Positions 31,320 to 42,899 of a DNA stretch of 64,000 nucleotides are shown here, piece by piece. The stretch's first letter is position 1; each line of letters starts with the position of its first letter. The notes beneath the pieces were generated by a model. The model ran no database searches. It was not told the DNA's origin and saw nothing but the letters and a program-made list of their open reading frames with translations. Both the position numbers and the translations under genes were made by a program. The stretch comes from Periconia sp. R9002 (lineage: Eukaryota; Ascomycota; Dothideomycetes; Pleosporales; Periconiaceae), in contig JAMAHW010000022.1 of assembly GCA_023627715.1 (NCBI GenBank), positions 124,001 to 188,000 on the forward strand. The letters run 5' to 3'.

Positions 31320-34298
31320 TTAAAACCCAGTCATTCTATTCTTTCCCTTCTTTCTCTTTGACGGCCTACCTCCGTGCCTTCCAGGCTCCACTTGACTCTG
31401 CACAATGAAACCTGGAAACATCTGACTTTGGTCCTGACTTTGCGATGACGGTATTTGCATACTGTGCGGAGGAGCGAAAGTTGGGCCAGGTGAGCTTCTC
31501 AACATTTGGGGCTGGCTGGAGGTTCGATGCTTGAAAATGTCATCTTCACGCCTTTGCCTCCTTTCCTGACGTTCTTTCTTTCGCTTTGATTTTTCACGTC
31601 TCGCTTGCATCTCTTGATCTTCAGCTTCCGTTTCTTCTTGAATGGCTTGTTCTACAGCATCCCAGTCATAAGTTTTGGGATCGGTGCCTGCAGGCCAATG
31701 CGTTAGCACCTGGGCAATGCCTGGTGGTACATCTCCTGTAGAACGCTTTTCAATATGCAAATGTTTACCAAGTCGACTTAGAGGGTTGGCCGCAGAATTT
31801 TGCACTGATGGTGACTGCAAGACGGCCTCGGAGATTGTAGGTAGGGACGATGGCAGCTGAGAAGATAGTGGATCTGAACTCGGGGGTGGAGTCAAGATAT
31901 CAGAGACTTTATCAACTTCATGCTGCCCAACTGATGGCTGCGAAGTATCTGGAGCGTCTAATGGCTCACGTCGAAACCGTATTGTGGACAATATTACCTC
32001 AGCGGCAATGCGGCGAGCGAGTCGCTCTTCGCGCTGGCGAACAGAAACAGGAATCTCAGCAGGAAGAGGTGCGATCCATCCTTTGAGAATGGTATCATAC
32101 AGTGACAGCACTGTCGACGTCTCTTGATCGATGGTCTCTACCAAACCGAGTGCATAGTCTGAAGCGACCCGCCGTAGGTGAAGCAAATCAGTATCCTCTT
32201 CTTCGCGAAACAATCGAGCTAGGCCGGCAGATGCATCGACGACATCAGAAACAACAATTTCAGAATCCGCGTATTCCGCCAATGTGTTAAACAGCAGCTG
32301 ATCCACAGATTCCTGGCTTATTAAAAGATTGTCCATCTCTTCTATGATATGTGCTAACTCGGTGGTCTTGAGCAACGAATCTTGCGCACGTGTGAAGTGA
32401 GCACTATCTAAAGCGTTGTATAACGCGCTTTGATCAGTCATGTACCAAGGGTTTGGCTGTGTTCGACGCGGTATAGTCCTCGGCAGTTCCTGAGAGCTTT
32501 TCAAGCGTGGAGCTTCTGTTGTCACCAAGCCATCCGGAACGATAAAATCATCATCTCCTTCCGGAGTCTTCAAAGCACTCTTCTGGCCGCACTTTTGAGC
32601 GCGTTGAGTCTTGATCCAGGAAGGAGGCTCGACTTTTAGATGGTGGTGCTTCTTGTCGTCGAAGGAGTAAAACAACGACTCATGCAAGCTGAGGTCAGAT
32701 AGCATCACACTAAGACGATAAAACTGAACGCCTTGTTCATTGTAGAAATTCCCCGGATCTCGATCTGAGGGTGTTTGTGCTTCTCCGAGGTCCAGACGTT
32801 CCAGGTGCATGTAACGCAGCCTCAACGATTTCTCTGCCTGTTGGAGGTTATCGATATTAATCCTGACAGGGTCGGAAGCGATCAATTGGGGCGGTTCTCC
32901 AAAACGATAGAGCGTGATTAGGTGATTCAAACGAGAGTATATTATGGCGAGACAATCTCCTTCTGGCGAATTTCCAACGCTTATCTGCAACGTTATATCG
33001 TCCAAACTGCGATAATGCAGCCAAGAAACTATTATCACAGCCCCAGAATCTACGTCTTCGCCTTCGAAATCATCAGACGGACAAGTGACAGCGAGCAAAA
33101 CAAGTCGTGTGGAGGTCAAGACGAAACAGTAGTTCTCGTTCCCAGGATGTCTCCGTATATCCAGAATCCAGTCAGTCGACTTTGTTGGGATCAGGTCCGG
33201 ACAAGGCAATGCAATTGTTCCTTTCTTGAAGTTGAAAAGGCCAATGTGTGTCCTATTGGCTACAGCTATGGTGTTTGCATCGCCCACCCACAAAATCCGA
33301 CCCCATCCATCCTCGTTATTAGCATCGACATTTTCCTCGGTTGAAGCATAACCCTCTTCTGCAGATGCAATATTGCCTCTTGCAGAGCAGGTATGGGAAT
33401 ATTTGCTGCCGTGGAATCCGTCGTCGATGTACCAGACGGTCCAATTCCCCCTTTGATCTACAAGACCAAATTGACGTTGGTAAGTAGGATTGAAAGCAAC
33501 GTGGACATGGGGTACATCTCCGGTTTCTTTAATGGTGACGTCCAATATCGGATTGAGATTGACGCTTGACGTCGGAAGTTCGAAATGTACGGACCTCGAA
33601 GTTTTAGGTTGATGAGAATATGTTGGTCGAAATATGACAGTCTTCGAAAGAAGCCTAACTGCGAGAAAGGCACTTCGCTCCTCTGTCTGCGCGAAGCATA
33701 CCTGCTGGATCGGCGTCGCATCCTCGTTCCAATACCCGCTTTCGGAACCGTTCAAAGAAGTCGCCGTGAGGTAAGTGCCCTTTCCATCATCTCCCCACCC
33801 GTAGCGCTGCTTTGAGGTGACTTGTAAGCGCAAAATATTTCCAACCTCTCCAGTGGCAGTTGCGACAACCTCCTTGGCCGGATGACGACGGTAGCCTTGG
33901 CAGACTATTGTCCCAGATGAAAATAAATCGCCAACACAGGCATCGTACGTTTCTGTGGCTGAAGTTGCTGCAGCAGACACAAGTTCCAAGTCTGCCAGGT
34001 GCTGAGCTGCTGGAACAATAGTGGCATGATCGCGGAGGAGTGATTTAGTAGCTTGGTAGAGTTCTTCCGATGATTTCACTGGGTAAGGCGTGGGGAAATG
34101 ACGAGCTGGCGGCACGTCTTCTCTCCATTTACCCAAGTTGTAGAACCACTTTTTTTGAGGGTCGCGAGTGAAGGCCCAATCGTGATTTTCGATGTCGTAG
34201 GTAGCTAATCCTAAATGTCCAAAACTCAGGTCGAGGGCTGCGAATTCAGCCATTGGGCCCGAGATAAATATAGACTTCGCCCTCTGTGGAACATCCAC
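31320..34298 (-). CDS. RRN6: RRN6-like RNA polymerase I core-factor subunit
   Basis: Single frame of 992 codons. RRN6 is part of the core factor (with Rrn7 and Rrn11) that recruits Pol I to the rDNA promoter in the nucleolus. Recognised by the N-terminal pattern L-S-F-G-H-L-G-L-A-T-Y-D, the beta-propeller-like middle (about 100-560), the helical region after it, and the Lys/Arg-rich C terminus ending K-R-K-K-G-K-N-R-M-T-G-F, which is typical of fungal RRN6 proteins. Length is within the usual range (yeast 894). ATG 34298 is the first; ATG 34253, fifteen codons later, begins M-A-E-F-A-A-L-D-L and is equally plausible. Divergent from SPC25. Confidence 0.85.
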   Translation of the reverse strand: MDVPQRAKSIFISGPMAEFAALDLSFGHLGLATYDIENHDWAFTRDPQKKWFYNLGKWREDVPPARHFPTPYPVKSSEELYQATKSLLRDHATIVPAAQHLADLELVSAAATSATETYDACVGDLFSSGTIVCQGYRRHPAKEVVATATGEVGNILRLQVTSKQRYGWGDDGKGTYLTATSLNGSESGYWNEDATPIQQVCFAQTEERSAFLAVRLLSKTVIFRPTYSHQPKTSRSVHFELPTSSVNLNPILDVTIKETGDVPHVHVAFNPTYQRQFGLVDQRGNWTVWYIDDGFHGSKYSHTCSARGNIASAEEGYASTEENVDANNEDGWGRILWVGDANTIAVANRTHIGLFNFKKGTIALPCPDLIPTKSTDWILDIRRHPGNENYCFVLTSTRLVLLAVTCPSDDFEGEDVDSGAVIIVSWLHYRSLDDITLQISVGNSPEGDCLAIIYSRLNHLITLYRFGEPPQLIASDPVRINIDNLQQAEKSLRLRYMHLERLDLGEAQTPSDRDPGNFYNEQGVQFYRLSVMLSDLSLHESLFYSFDDKKHHHLKVEPPSWIKTQRAQKCGQKSALKTPEGDDDFIVPDGLVTTEAPRLKSSQELPRTIPRRTQPNPWYMTDQSALYNALDSAHFTRAQDSLLKTTELAHIIEEMDNLLISQESVDQLLFNTLAEYADSEIVVSDVVDASAGLARLFREEEDTDLLHLRRVASDYALGLVETIDQETSTVLSLYDTILKGWIAPLPAEIPVSVRQREERLARRIAAEVILSTIRFRREPLDAPDTSQPSVGQHEVDKVSDILTPPPSSDPLSSQLPSSLPTISEAVLQSPSVQNSAANPLSRLGKHLHIEKRSTGDVPPGIAQVLTHWPAGTDPKTYDWDAVEQAIQEETEAEDQEMQARREKSKRKKERQERRQRREDDIFKHRTSSQPQMLRSSPGPTFAPPHSMQIPSSQSQDQSQMFPGFIVQSQVEPGRHGGRPSKRKKGKNRMTGF

Positions 34299-34600
34299 AA
34301 GCCAATACCATAGTTATGGTGACATGAAAACTGTGAAGGTATGTTGTTTTGTCATTCTCAGAGCAGAGCGCGGAAGACAAACGGGAGTGGGTCCGGGAAA
34401 AGTTTAAGCTAAACGCCTGATCACGTGACACCGCTACATCCTGCGCGGACGATGGTTGATCCGCGCCGGTGTTTACGCTTGCGACGGCCCCAAACAATGC
34501 AACGGCACCCACCACGTCACACAACTTACATCTTTTATCTGGCATAACATACACCGAGGACAACCCCACCACTTCACTAGATCGCAAATACATTTATACC
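34299..34600. promoter_or_regulatory. Bidirectional promoter between RRN6-like gene and SPC25
   Basis: 302 bp between divergent start codons. A palindromic CACGTG lies at 34422-34427 within TCACGTGACA, the binding core of bHLH factors such as Cbf1. Whether it drives either gene is unknown. Confidence 0.55.
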
Positions 34601-35443
34601 ATGACAACCTTCGAACCATCGCTCAGCACCAGCCTGCGTGCCTCCTCGCACGATGCGCCGTCCATGGCAGACCAACTCCCCTCAATCAACTTTGGCTTTG
34701 ACGATCTGCGGAGTCGCATGAACCAATTCACAACACGCTTTGACGACTTCATTGAGAAGGGACGGCGACGAGTATTGGAAGAGCGCAACCAATTTCGCAT
34801 GAACGTAGCAGAAGTGCAAGGTACGTCTTGTCCTATCTCTCCAGCTGTCTTGTGCACACCCATACAACAATAAACAGCACACTGACAAAAAGCCAAAATA
34901 GAGGACCAACGCATGAAGAAACGCGACATCGAAATCCTCTCCCTGAAGCAAACCCAACACAGCCAAACCCTCGCCAAAGAATCCGCCGAAACCTCCGAAA
35001 TGCAAGAAGCAATCGCAACCCTCACAGCCCAACGAGACGAGCGTCTGGCGCACCGAGACGCCCTCCGCGCACAGATTGCAGAGGTGCAAAAGGCCATTTC
35101 AGCGCGGCGCGAAGCGCAGCTCAAACACAGGCGCTACCTCGATGGCCAGTCCCGATACAATGAGCCTGAGCTTGACTTCTGGGAGAATTACCTCGGGCTG
35201 AGGATTGAGGGCGGCAAGGCGGATACTTTAAAGTTTGTGTATACAAATGTTTGCGAGAGGGAATGGGACCGGGAGGCGTGGTTTGTGCTGAATACAAGTG
35301 AGCGGGAGTACAAGATCGATGACTACAGGCCGAAGGTCGAACAGGAGGAGGTTGATCGTGTACTGGAACGATTGAATGAGACGAGAGACTTGGCTGGGTT
35401 CTTGAAGAACATGAGGGAGCTGTTCGTCGAAGCTCTGAAATAA
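34601..35443 (+). CDS. SPC25: Kinetochore protein Spc25, Ndc80 complex
   Basis: Exons 34601-34820 and 34902-35443; the 81-bp phase-1 intron runs GTACGT, ACTGAC branch, AATAG (253 aa). Spc25 pairs with Spc24 to anchor the Ndc80 complex to the inner kinetochore and so link chromosomes to microtubules. Residues about 45-150 form a long coiled coil (I-E-K-G-R-R-R-V-L-E-E-R onwards). The C-terminal RWD domain has W-E-N-Y-L-G-L-R-I, L-K-F-V-Y-T-N-V and the diagnostic end L-N-E-T-R-D-L-A-G-F-L-K-N-M-R-E-L-F-V-E-A. Length is as expected (yeast 221, other fungi about 240-260). The codons past the intron are C-rich. Confidence 0.95.
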
Positions 35444-35613
35444 CCACACAGCAACATTGAAATGATAATGAACGATGGTTGGGCGATGGTGGGACGGCGT
35501 TTCGAGGAGTTCCCTTCTATAAATATGCGAATGATTTGGGGGGCGTAGGATTTCTTTCTTTCAAGTTGTTCCGATACCCTATTGACCAAAATTACATACT
35601 ACCTACTCACTCC

Positions 35614-37789
35614 TTATCCTTGCTTCTGCTTGACCTTGTAATACTCGGGTGCGTATTCCGTCAACCAATCCATCTCGATAGTCGTTAGGTCTCTGATATA
35701 GATTTTCCCCTTCGTCTCGAGAATCTCGTGGTAGATGACCCAGTCCGCTTTGCGATGCTAAACAATAAGCGCACGAATTTCATTTTAAATGTGAGCAGAC
35801 TTACGAAAAACAGAGAACTTGGATGCGGCCACAGCGTCGTGTCGCCTCCAACCGGCACGAAGCTCCCGTCGCTCTTCATCCGCGCTGCTTGCGCAAAGAA
35901 CCCCGTTGTCAAGCACCTCTGAACTCTCTCTGCCATCTCCATGCCACCCGTGCGCTTGACATCCGCGCCGTGCAGGGCACTTTCCTGGATCCCCATGCGC
36001 TCGAGGTAGTTCGCCAATTGCTTCCTCACGCTAACAGCTTTCAGCATGGCGCGATGATTAAGACTATTCTCACGACACCACTGCGCATCCTTCTTCCCGA
36101 CCGTAATGAACGCCTGGTAAACATTGAACAGCGTGAGATGATCTCCTTCCTTTACCGCAAACTTCCGCCGCGCGCGCTCGAGCAGTTTCTGCGAATCCGA
36201 CGTGTGCGAGACGAAGGCTGTTCCTTGGAGTGTCACCATAGCAGCGATGGAGAGCATCTCGGCGATGCAGCCGAAGTTGATGGCATTGAGGAGCGCCTTC
36301 GCGAGCATGGGTTCGAGCGGGAGTTCGGCCATGCGGGTACCGAGGGGTTTCGTGAGACGGCCGTAAGCATCGACTGCACCGAGGGAAAAAAGGAGGTCGA
36401 GCGCGCGCACGACGAGTTTGGACGGCGGGTTGGAAAGGTAGTCGAAGCGGATGAGGTTTTGGATGCCGAGGTTCATGAGCTGGAGGAGTACGGGGGCGAG
36501 GTTGGAGCGCTGGATTTCGGGGAATGTGGCGGGTTCGAGGGTGGAGAAGGCTTCTTCAGTATAAAGGCGGTAGCACTTCCCTGGTTTGGTGCGGCCGGCA
36601 CGTCCGGCGCGCTGCGTTGCGGAGGCTTTGGAGATGGGGGTTATGTTGAGGCGTTCGATACCTAGGATCGGATCGTAGGCACGCAGTTTGACGTAGCCAC
36701 TGTCGACAACATAGATGATGCCGTCGATGGTTACGGAGGCCTCGGCTATGTTTGTGGAGACGATCACTTTGCGTGTGTTCTCGTCGGCTTTTTGGAAGAC
36801 GTAGAGTTGTTGATCTGTGGGGAGGCCTGCGTAAAGTGGGAGGAGCTGGAGGGTTTTTTGGTTAGGACCGAGGTCAATCATTCGATCGGCCAGCATATCG
36901 ATGCAATCATCGATTTCCTCGCGGCCTGTGAGAAACACTAGAATATCGCCATCGCCTTCCGTGGTGTGGATGTCCATAACGGTGTCGACTGCGCGCTCCA
37001 CGTAATTGTTGGTCGGCTCAGCGAGGTAGAAGATGTCGACAGGATGCGCTCGCCCTTCAATACTCACGATACAGCCATACTCTTCCTTAGTCTTTCCGTG
37101 AATCTTCTCTCCCTCCTCGGGCGAAAAGAAATCTAGAAATCTCTCGGCATCTAGAGTGGCACTTGAAATGACAACCCTTAAGTCTTTCCGAGACCTCAGC
37201 ACCTTCTTCAAAAGACTGATCAACACATCCGAGCTCAGACTCCGCTCGTGAGCTTCATCAACCATGACCACCGAGTAACGTTTGAGAAGCGGGTCAACTA
37301 ACATCTCTCGGAGGAGCAAGCCATCCGTGAGGAACTTGATCTTAGTCTTCGCCGATGTCACATCTTCAAACCGGATAGAGTAGCCGACTTCCTGACCCAG
37401 CTGGCATTGCAATTCCTCGGCGACGCGTGCGCTGACGCTGGTAGCTGCTATCCTGCGAGGCTGTTCAGAACGCTAGCATACGTTTTCCGAGACCAGGAGT
37501 GGTGGACAACATACCTGTGTCACTGCGATCTGGGAGCCATCGTTTGTCCAGCCCGCATTGTACAGGAATTGCGGAATCTGAGTGGTCTTCCCGCTACCTG
37601 TTTCTCCGACCTATCGAATTTAAGTCTGTGTACCGTCTGCGATTGTCTTCGGTGACTTACTATGATGGTCACGGGATGCTCTTCAATCGCATACAGTAGC
37701 TGATCTTTGAGCTGTGCTATCGGGAGGAGCGCGGGTGGCTTGTAAAGTTCTGGTATTAACTCTGTCGATTGCTCTTCCCCGTCTTCCAT
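35614..37789 (-). CDS. DHX35: DEAH-box RNA helicase, DHX35 family
   Basis: Four exons: 37789-37661, 37610-37515, 37460-35805 and 35757-35614 (674 aa). Introns are 50, 54 and 47 bp, all phase 0. DHX35 is a spliceosome-associated ATP-dependent helicase related to Prp43 and lost from budding yeast. Motif [10 protein letters not shown] is at 45-53 and is assembled only after the first intron is removed. D-E-A-H is at 143-146, S-A-T follows about 35 residues later, and Q-R-A-G-R-A-G-R is motif VI. The winged-helix/ratchet and OB-fold domains complete the C-terminal half, and the protein ends in [12 protein letters not shown], typical of the family. Tail-to-tail with SPC25, 170 bp apart. Confidence 0.95.
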
Positions 37790-38555
37790 GATGGAGGTTG
37801 ATTATCGTGATGGCTGCATGTCACAAAGTTAGATGTCGCAGTGGAGAAGATGTCCGACTAGGGCTAGACTAACCTCTTACAGCCTAGCGCCTTCCATCTC
37901 AAACCATTAATCCGTTGTCGGCATTCAACATTATCATATTTCAAACAAAAGTTGGATACGAAGCGGCTATCAATTGTTCAGAATCACGAACGAAAATGTT
38001 CTGGAATGGTTTGGATTTCAGTCAAATTCATGAATCACAACTAGAGAAAACTTGAGATGCCCAATTTTCCAATATCAAAATGCCTCAACCACGGTAAACT
38101 TAGGGTTTTCACGGAATGATGACACGCAGAAATCTTTGTAGTTCATCTTGTAATTATGGCTTTGGATGTCAATCTAGTTGAAGGGTACGTACAAGTGCAT
38201 GCGAAAATTATCTTTCGATAAGTAGATAAAGTCATAAATTGCTACATTTTACACTTATTTACGCCCCTTACTTAAAATGCAATTTACTGGTGTTAATAAT
38301 GTAAATGCTGTTTTGGAAGCAGCCGCGTTCGTAGCGGTATATCCATAACCACATATTAAGTAAACATCACAGTCATCTTCCCAAGGCATATCAAATCCAG
38401 AATAAATTCATCAGTCTCAATCTAATCGTAACACATTACACACAAAAGCATCGATTTATCAACCTGCGGTTTTCACTCAACAACCACCAAGATTTGCAGA
38501 TAACAACCCCCCAATCGTTCCTACTCCTTTCCCCTCCGAAACTTCCAATTAGTAT
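37790..38555. other. Intergenic region, no gene seen
   Basis: About 770 bp, AT-rich from 37920 to 38480, between the helicase promoter and the 3' end of the asaB/CmcJ-type gene. No frame of note. Confidence 0.55.
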
Positions 38556-39746
38556 TTACTCGAGGCTCTCATCTTCATGGAAAACAAGCGCCCTAATTTC
38601 AATACTCTCCCTGTTCTCCAACTCTTCTGTCCCTGGGACAGGGAAAGCCGTGTGCGGGACCCGCCTGGCACGTCCGTCCAACTTGGAGTCAAAGCACTTG
38701 ATGAATAGAACCTCGTCGGGGGAGAGGTGGGACTTGTAATACCATCTAAGGGGGAGAATAGTCAGCTACCAACGAGCCCATCATATCTAGGAAGCAACTC
38801 GAACAAGGAACGAACATGAAAAAGGAACAGGGGGTACACTCACCGATGACCCGGATCATAAGCAACAGCCAACGTCTCGCCCCTTCTCGTCGGATAAATC
38901 AACTCGGTAACCACCAAACTATCATCGCTCACACTATCCGCTTCAGCGACGGCGAGCGGATCCCGGAGCACGGTCTTGATGGGTCGCCACACATTGATGA
39001 TTTGCACGCGGCTCTTGAGCAGTTTCTCGGCTTCGTCTGGGAGGTGGTGCGGCACGCGCGAGAGGGCTGCGCTGTACGATTGGTCGATGTGGACACGCTG
39101 CACGGGGCCGCGGAGCGCGGGCGTGCGGGTTGAGGAGGAGTCGGTGGAGGGGGGTTGGCGTCGGATGGTGTGGTCGAAGATGAAGATTCGGGAGGCGCCG
39201 GTGCTGGGGTGGGCGTTAGAATGGGTTGAGGTTTTGAAGGGGGAGGGATGATGGAAGGAGTGGGTATGGGTAATGAGATCGATGGACGATAAAGAAGTAG
39301 CAAAAAAACGGGACTTCTATCTCCTTCTCCTCATTTTTCACAATTACACCATAGAGAAAGAGATTAACTTACGCCTTCTTCAACAACTCCTCCGTCTCCC
39401 GGTAATATCCCTCTTTAATCTTGTCCTCGTCCAAAAATTCTTTCTCGCTACTCTCGTGCTTGTAGAACTGGAACCCATTCTTATCGAGCGTGAACTCGTC
39501 TTCACGACCGCGTACATCGCGCACCGTCACCTTGTGTGTGTTGCTTTCACGGTGGTAGGTTTCTGGGCGGTCAGTGTAGGTGGGATGGGGTGGCGAGCCG
39601 TCAGCATTGGGCTTGTAGTAGTTGAGGGTAGTTTCGACATCTTGGGGCTTGGGGGTGGAGGAGGTGGTGGAGGGTAGGGTGGGGTTTAGTATCTGAGGGG
39701 TGAAGGTCGAGGGGGCTTGAGGGGTTTGGACGGCTGCTGTTGCCAT
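38556..39746 (-). CDS. asaB/CmcJ-type hydroxylase/desaturase-like protein (307 aa)
   Basis: Three exons: 39746-39373, 39203-38844 and 38745-38556. The introns (168 and 98 bp) are both phase 2 and have GTAAGT and GTGAGT donors; the first has a CTAAC branch. The join gives the family motif T-G-A-S-R-I-F-I-F-D-H-T-I-R-R. Further hallmarks are V-H-I-D-Q-S-Y-S, V-W-R-P-I-K and W-Y-Y-K-S-H-L-S-P-D-E-V-L-F-I-K-C-F-D-S, followed by R-R-V-P-H-T-A-F. Members occur in fungal secondary-metabolite clusters and as stand-alone genes and are annotated as hydroxylase/desaturase or CmcJ-like; the chemistry of most is unproven. There is no biosynthetic backbone gene in this window, so its pathway is unknown. 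Confidence 0.9.
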
Positions 39747-40381
39747 GGTTGGATTCTTTTTTTTGATGACGGTTATTATAGGCTAGGGGCAGGCTTTCGT
39801 ACTGGAATGATTTCCTGGGTTGTTTAAACGGCCATGTGGGGGTTTATATGGTTTCCCGTGGCTTGCGGCGTATGCGACGGATGCGAGCCATGTGCTTCAT
39901 GACGCGCCACTTCATGTTTGATCGCTAAGCTTTCTGACACTTCCCCGCAAGCACGCCATATTTGCATGTCATCTAGTGATGGATTTCAAAGCTTCAATGC
40001 TATCCCTCGGTTTGCGTGTTACGCTAAACTCGAAGGGTATTGCATCTTCTTGATAAGTGATCTGACGGGTGAACAGTATGCAAGCATATCTTTACTTTCA
40101 CCGATTGTCGTTCAAGCTTCGCCATCCAACGGTTCTGATCAATTTCAGATTATTCTAGCATGATCGCTTTATCCAATAGTGTGAATCTAAAAATGCACCC
40201 TGTGCAATACTTTTGCACTGCACTGTATCTTGGTGGTACAATGTATGATGAATGGAAATAACGTAACATCATACCAGAGAAAAATTTTGTAATGGAATCG
40301 AGACCTCAAATCATAATAGAAAAACTGAAATCCTGGTGATGATTCATCCCAACGAAAGTGCTCAAAGCCAGGTTAAGAACC
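39747..40381. other. Intergenic region, no gene seen
   Basis: 635 bp holding the promoter of the preceding minus-strand gene and the terminator of the permease. Only short frames. Confidence 0.55.
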
Positions 40382-42168
40382 TCATCTTGGCACATGAACA
40401 AGAGTCGTTACAGTAGTACCATCATCGAGGACACTGGTAGCTTCTTCGAGTCGATATCCCTTTAATCTAGGGATTAATCTCGTAAACACATACCAATACA
40501 CCAAGCCGAATACAATACTATATCTAATTAGCTCACAATCTAAGACTGTAACACAAACATGGACTTACATGCTAATGCCCACCACAGCATATGTAGCATA
40601 CCAAATCCCACCCGTTTCCGTCCCTTCCCTAGGTGGGAAGAACGGCGCAGCCAAGAGCGCAAGACTGAGAAGTATCCGCAAGACCACGGCAATCTTCCAC
40701 GCTTTAAAGGGCCTCTTGAGATCTGGTCGTTTATATCGCAGCCATAATAAGCCGATAGAAACGGCCAGTCCAAAGATAGTACCAGGGTAGCCCTCAACCT
40801 CGAGAATGAAAGAATAGACTTCGTTGGATGGGGGAAGCGCGATTACGAGAAGCGAGGGAATGTAGTGGACGATGAGTCCACCCATAGGTGCGTTGAAGGG
40901 TTTCGAAGACGCTAGGATTTTGGAAAAGGGGAGGAAGCCTTGTCTTGCAATCTCTTGATTCAATCGAGCCTGAATTATTGTTAGCGTTTTGCAGTTTTGT
41001 TGAAATCGATGAAAATTACCAGAGCAAAAGTCACCACCATGACGTTTCCTGCGCCAGAAAGCGCCACGGCAAGAGGCAGGATAGTTTTCCCAAGCCGTGG
41101 GCCGAAGCTTCGCTCGAAAAAAAGGGCCGCGATCAGCTCCTTGCTCTCTCGGATTTCGTCCAGAGGTACCACAATGAAATAGGCAATGTTCACAAGCAGG
41201 TACAAAATGCAGGCTGTGACTAGAGCCGTGACAGAAACCGACTTAAGTGTCCGGATTGGATTCTTCACTTCGTTCAAAACGTTGTTGACGTTGCTCAGCC
41301 CCGCATACGAATAGAAGACTTTGAAAAGCGTGGTCGATATTACACCCCAGCTCCACTCTGTATCTTTCCAAAGATCTGCCCCTTTCGGGAAATGGCTTCG
41401 TTGACCACCAGAGTTCTCTGGCCTGAAAGCAACAACGAACACGCCTGCAAAGACCATGAAGATCACGAGGCCAACTTTGATCCAGCCGAGAAAGTTCTGA
41501 ATCCAGATCCCAGTTCGTAAGAAACATCCGTGGACAATGGTAATGGCTGTGAGGAGGCCAACTGCAAGAGCTTTGCGCGTAAAATCTGTGGCCTCGATAT
41601 CAAAAGCGAACAGTGTATATTGCGCAAAGACAATGCAGTTGCTCGCAGTGAACCCCAGCAATACAGCCTGCACTGCAACCAAGGTGCTTGCTAGGAACCT
41701 TGGTTTTCGGTACGTGAATTCGAGATACACTTTCTCGCCTCCGGATCTGGGGAGCATGGATCCGTACTCAAGCGAAATGGCGAGACCACAAGCTGCAATG
41801 ATCGCACCGACAACCCACAGCGTGAGACTGAGACCGACGCTTCCAACAGATTTGACAATCACACCGGGTGTTGCAAAGATGCCGCTTCCGATGACACGGG
41901 AGATGACGAGAATGTAGGCACTCGGCCAGGTGATGGTACGCCCTAGGACAGATGTTTCAGGCAGAACATCATCTTCTATCGAGCGGGTAACACCTTCCGC
42001 GGTGGTTCCGTACGATTCTTCATCGCTTTCCAGTAAAGGCTTTAAACTTGGGGTTGGAGAGGAGGCGCGGGCCAGGAGAGGTTCTCGGTCGTTCGCATCG
42101 TTCGCATCGTCAGCCATAACGCCAGATGTTGCCGGAAAGTGATCATAGAATGAAGGGTCTTGGTTCAT
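40382..42168 (-). CDS. Amino-acid permease, MUP1/LAT-like (APC superfamily)
   Basis: Three exons: 42168-41020, 40969-40569 and 40517-40382 (561 aa). Introns are 50 bp (phase 0, GTAATT donor) and 51 bp (phase 2). ATG 42168 is the first true ATG; the frame upstream has only a TTG. The N-terminal about 90 residues are soluble, acidic and Ser-rich, a likely ubiquitination region. Twelve transmembrane helices follow. Helix 1 carries V-I-G-S-G-I-F-A-T-P-G, the unwound substrate-binding stretch of this superfamily, and A-R-L-N-Q-E-I-A-R-Q-G-F-L-P-F-S is typical of the LAT/MUP1 branch. Mup1 is the high-affinity methionine permease of yeast; the substrate here could be methionine or another neutral amino acid. 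Plasma membrane. Confidence 0.93.
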
Positions 42169-42899
42169 GATAGAACTATGTCGTAGATGCGGCAAGGGAA
42201 TGGGAAATGGGTACAGGCTTGTCCGACTCCATGTCGTTGACAACACCTAAATTTTGCAAGACAGTTGGGAAAGGAGCAAGTGATTACGAATGTCAGCAGG
42301 TGGCATCATTTAACGAGGCAATGTCGCGGGACTCAGCTGTTGATAACAGTGAGACAGACGCGTCGGAGTTGGGTCACGTTGATTGGTGCTATTCGGCATC
42401 CGTTACATGCCAATTAGCACGCAATTCTTAGTTTAGTTGACGCGGAGCCCCAACATGTGCATGTACGCGCATCGGATGGGCCTCATCATTTTTTGATTAG
42501 TATATATTAGTCTTTGGAAATATATTTAATGAGAATCAAGATTTAAACCAACACAACATGCATTCGGAGGATCTGGACACACCAGACGCATGAACCAAAG
42601 GTAGTATCACGTGACACAAGAATACGCCGCTGTGCATCTGCATTTGTGTCGAACATTACAAATGTAGGAGCTGGTTAATAATGCGCAACCGGTTCTGATC
42701 ATTTGATCACTGTGCGAATACGATACGCGATTTGCGAATACCGACTTCAAAGGTTGAAGCTGAATCCTATTTGAACACTGCCGCTTAGGTCCTTGAATCA
42801 TTGTTATTAGCGACTATCTCCACAAGCGAAGGTATAACAACCAAAGATATCTGAGAAATTCGTCGAAAAACGAGAAAATTCTGGGTTCGCGTGCTCGCT
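42169..42899. other. Intergenic region between two minus-strand genes
   Basis: About 730 bp upstream of the permease. A CACGTG palindrome within TCACGTGACAC lies near 42608-42618 and matches the sequence found between RRN6 and SPC25. Several short frames, none convincing. Confidence 0.5.

Noticed and set aside
35823..36665. 280-codon plus-strand frame
   Set aside because: Lies wholly antisense to the DHX35 helicase coding exon; its composition mirrors that gene's codon bias and it has no domain.
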